Source: Spirochaetia bacterium UBA2205 | Lineage (GTDB): Bacteria > Spirochaetota > UBA4802 > UB4802 | NCBI GenBank assembly: GCA_002328585.1 | Contig: DCUV01000074.1 | Location: forward strand, 269 to 6,422 | Length of the DNA: 6,154 nt | Direction: 5' to 3' | Shown here: positions 5,713-6,154 of the stretch, in pieces | Layout: the number at the start of each line of letters is the position of its first letter | How positions within the stretch are numbered: the stretch's first letter is position 1 | Notes under the pieces: model-generated | What the model was told of the DNA's origin: nothing | The model's input: the letters and a program-made list of their open reading frames with translations, nothing else | The model's database searches: none | Position numbers and translations under genes: made by a program

Positions 5713-5741
5713 CAATTATTTATTTGAGAAATTAATAATTG
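5713..5741. repeat. Inverted repeat CAATTATT ... AATAATTG upstream of the ferredoxin promoter
   Basis: Perfect 8-base arms (5713-5720 and 5734-5741) flank a 13-base spacer. The repeat starts two bases beyond the -35 element. Arm centres are 21 bases apart, about two helical turns, a typical geometry for a dimeric regulator. The function is inferred. Confidence 0.4.
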
Positions 5742-5764
5742 ATAACGAATTTTAAAATGCAACA

Positions 5765-5785
5765 TTTAATTGCACTTTTTAATTG
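5765..5785. repeat. Direct repeat TTTAATTG x2
   Basis: Copies at 5765-5772 and 5778-5785, 13 bases apart, in the divergent gap. The word is A/T-rich and may be chance. Confidence 0.25.
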
Positions 5786-5848
5786 AAGCAGTGAAGTATA
5801 TTTTTTTGATCAGCATACCGCATTTTAGTGTGAATTATATGAAAATAT

Positions 5849-5871
5849 AAACTATCAGTATAAAATAGTTT
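5849..5871. repeat. Inverted repeat AAACTAT ... ATAGTTT
   Basis: Perfect 7-base arms with a 9-base spacer, about mid-way in the 426-base divergent gap. The ATAGT/ACTAT word also occurs in the shared promoter core of the ferredoxin and STAS units, so it might be a distal site for the same regulator. That is speculative. Confidence 0.35.
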
Positions 5872-6007
5872 TGCATACTTAATAAATGATACACAACATT
5901 GCAAAAACAATAATGGAAGTCTTCTTATGAATTGCTACACTCACCTTGAAATGGTGTGCATAGACCTTGAGATAAAAATTAGTGTATAACCCATACATTT
6001 AATCTTC

Positions 6008-6034
6008 TTGACATCATAATAATTATGCTATGCG
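6008..6034 (+). promoter_or_regulatory. Candidate promoter for the right-edge gene
   Basis: A perfect TTGACA (6008-6013) is followed after 15 bases by an extended -10-like TGC-TATGCG (6026-6034). The alternative -10 at the ideal 17-base spacing (6031-6036) is poorer. The -35 is convincing and the -10 is not. Confidence 0.35.
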
Positions 6035-6044
6035 ATAGTTATCG
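6033..6044. repeat. Palindrome CGATA-GT-TATCG near the right-edge promoter
   Basis: Perfect 5-base arms around two bases, overlapping or just downstream of the candidate -10 and about 34 bases before the start codon. The position suits a repressor operator. The role is inferred. Confidence 0.35.
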
Positions 6045-6077
6045 GTAATATATAAACTACTCTGGAAGGAGGAACCA

Positions 6078-6154
6078 ATGACCATAGAAACAACCACCTG
6101 TATCAGCATCAAACATTTAACATTACTCAATCGTTATGCCGAGCACTTCAGGCT
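6078..6154 (+). CDS. N-terminus of an unidentified protein, cut by the right edge
   Basis: Twenty-five complete codons are visible. The start is well supported: AAGGAGG (6066-6072), a near-ideal ribosome binding site, lies five bases before the ATG. The peptide begins MTIETTTCISIKHL and continues with a helix-like stretch LTLLNRYAEHFR. The spacing of hydrophobic and basic residues faintly recalls N-terminal helix-turn-helix segments such as that of the Rex redox repressor, but the fragment is far too short to assign. It is divergent from the ferredoxin operon. Confidence 0.7.
   Translation, partial: MTIETTTCISIKHLTLLNRYAEHFR

Larger units (their letters stand above)
5652..6077. other. Divergent regulatory gap
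   Basis: This AT-rich stretch separates the minus-strand ferredoxin operon from the plus-strand gene at 6078. It holds the ferredoxin promoter, three repeat pairs (5713-5741, 5765-5785, 5849-5871), a TTGACA-based promoter candidate and a palindrome at 6033-6044. A 20-codon plus-strand frame (5927-5989) with GGAAG upstream is the only small coding candidate, and I do not consider it supported. Confidence 0.5.

Noticed and set aside
5927..5989. 20-codon plus-strand frame (MNCYTHLEMVCIDLEIKISV) with GGAAG upstream, as a leader peptide
   Set aside because: No attenuator-like hairpin pair or codon run follows it, and one short frame in a 426-base gap is expected by chance.
1..6154. CRISPR arrays, insertion sequences, tRNA or rRNA genes
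   Set aside because: No regularly spaced repeats, transposase-like frames with terminal repeats, or cloverleaf/rRNA signatures were seen on either strand.

Overview
The window is AT-rich bacterial DNA. Counted stretches of intergenic sequence are about 30-32% GC, with one exception near position 300-420. It carries ordinary bacterial signals: sigma70-like promoters, Shine-Dalgarno sites and tightly packed operons. Two polyferredoxins with many cysteines suggest an anaerobe, or at least a metabolism rich in low-potential Fe-S electron carriers. The taxon cannot be fixed from this window. A spirochaete-like or other deep-branching anaerobe would fit, but that is a guess.

Layout. (1) Positions 1-767 are mostly non-coding. 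The left edge probably holds the first codons of a minus-strand gene behind a recognisable promoter. A GC-rich island at about 300-420 (63 of 120 bases G or C) stands out and looks like a structured RNA or a dispersed repeat. (2) Positions 768-2992, plus strand, are a two-gene unit: seryl-tRNA synthetase (serS), then a gene joined by a one-base TAATG overlap. The second product is a strongly diverged member of the RNA 3'-terminal phosphate cyclase (RtcA/Rcl1) family. It has lost the glycine loops and the catalytic histidine, so it is probably a pseudo-enzyme. (3) Positions 2993-3195 are a convergent gap. (4) Positions 3196-3579, minus strand, encode a single-domain STAS protein (anti-sigma-factor antagonist type) with its own good promoter. 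(5) Positions 3723-5651, minus strand, are a compact three-gene operon: polyferredoxin, small membrane protein, paralogous polyferredoxin. (6) Positions 5652-6077 are a divergent regulatory gap, followed by the first codons of a plus-strand gene with a strong ribosome binding site.

How the parts may work together. The two ferredoxin-like proteins are paralogues of almost equal length (273 and 275 residues). They share 17 cysteines in register: 8 bind two ordinary [4Fe-4S] clusters and 9 lie in two extra motifs, CxCx5Cx8C and CFCx2CCC. Both have a hydrophobic N-terminal segment. The small protein encoded between them has membrane segments and an H-x2-E ... TFLFGF pattern resembling the TMEM254/DUF4499 family. 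Together they look like a membrane-associated electron-transfer module of unknown function. The promoter of this operon and that of the STAS gene share an 18-of-20 identical core, so the redox module and the STAS regulator are probably co-regulated. These are the two most interesting systems in the window: the Fe-S/membrane cassette with its shared promoter, and the pseudo-RtcA coupled to serS.
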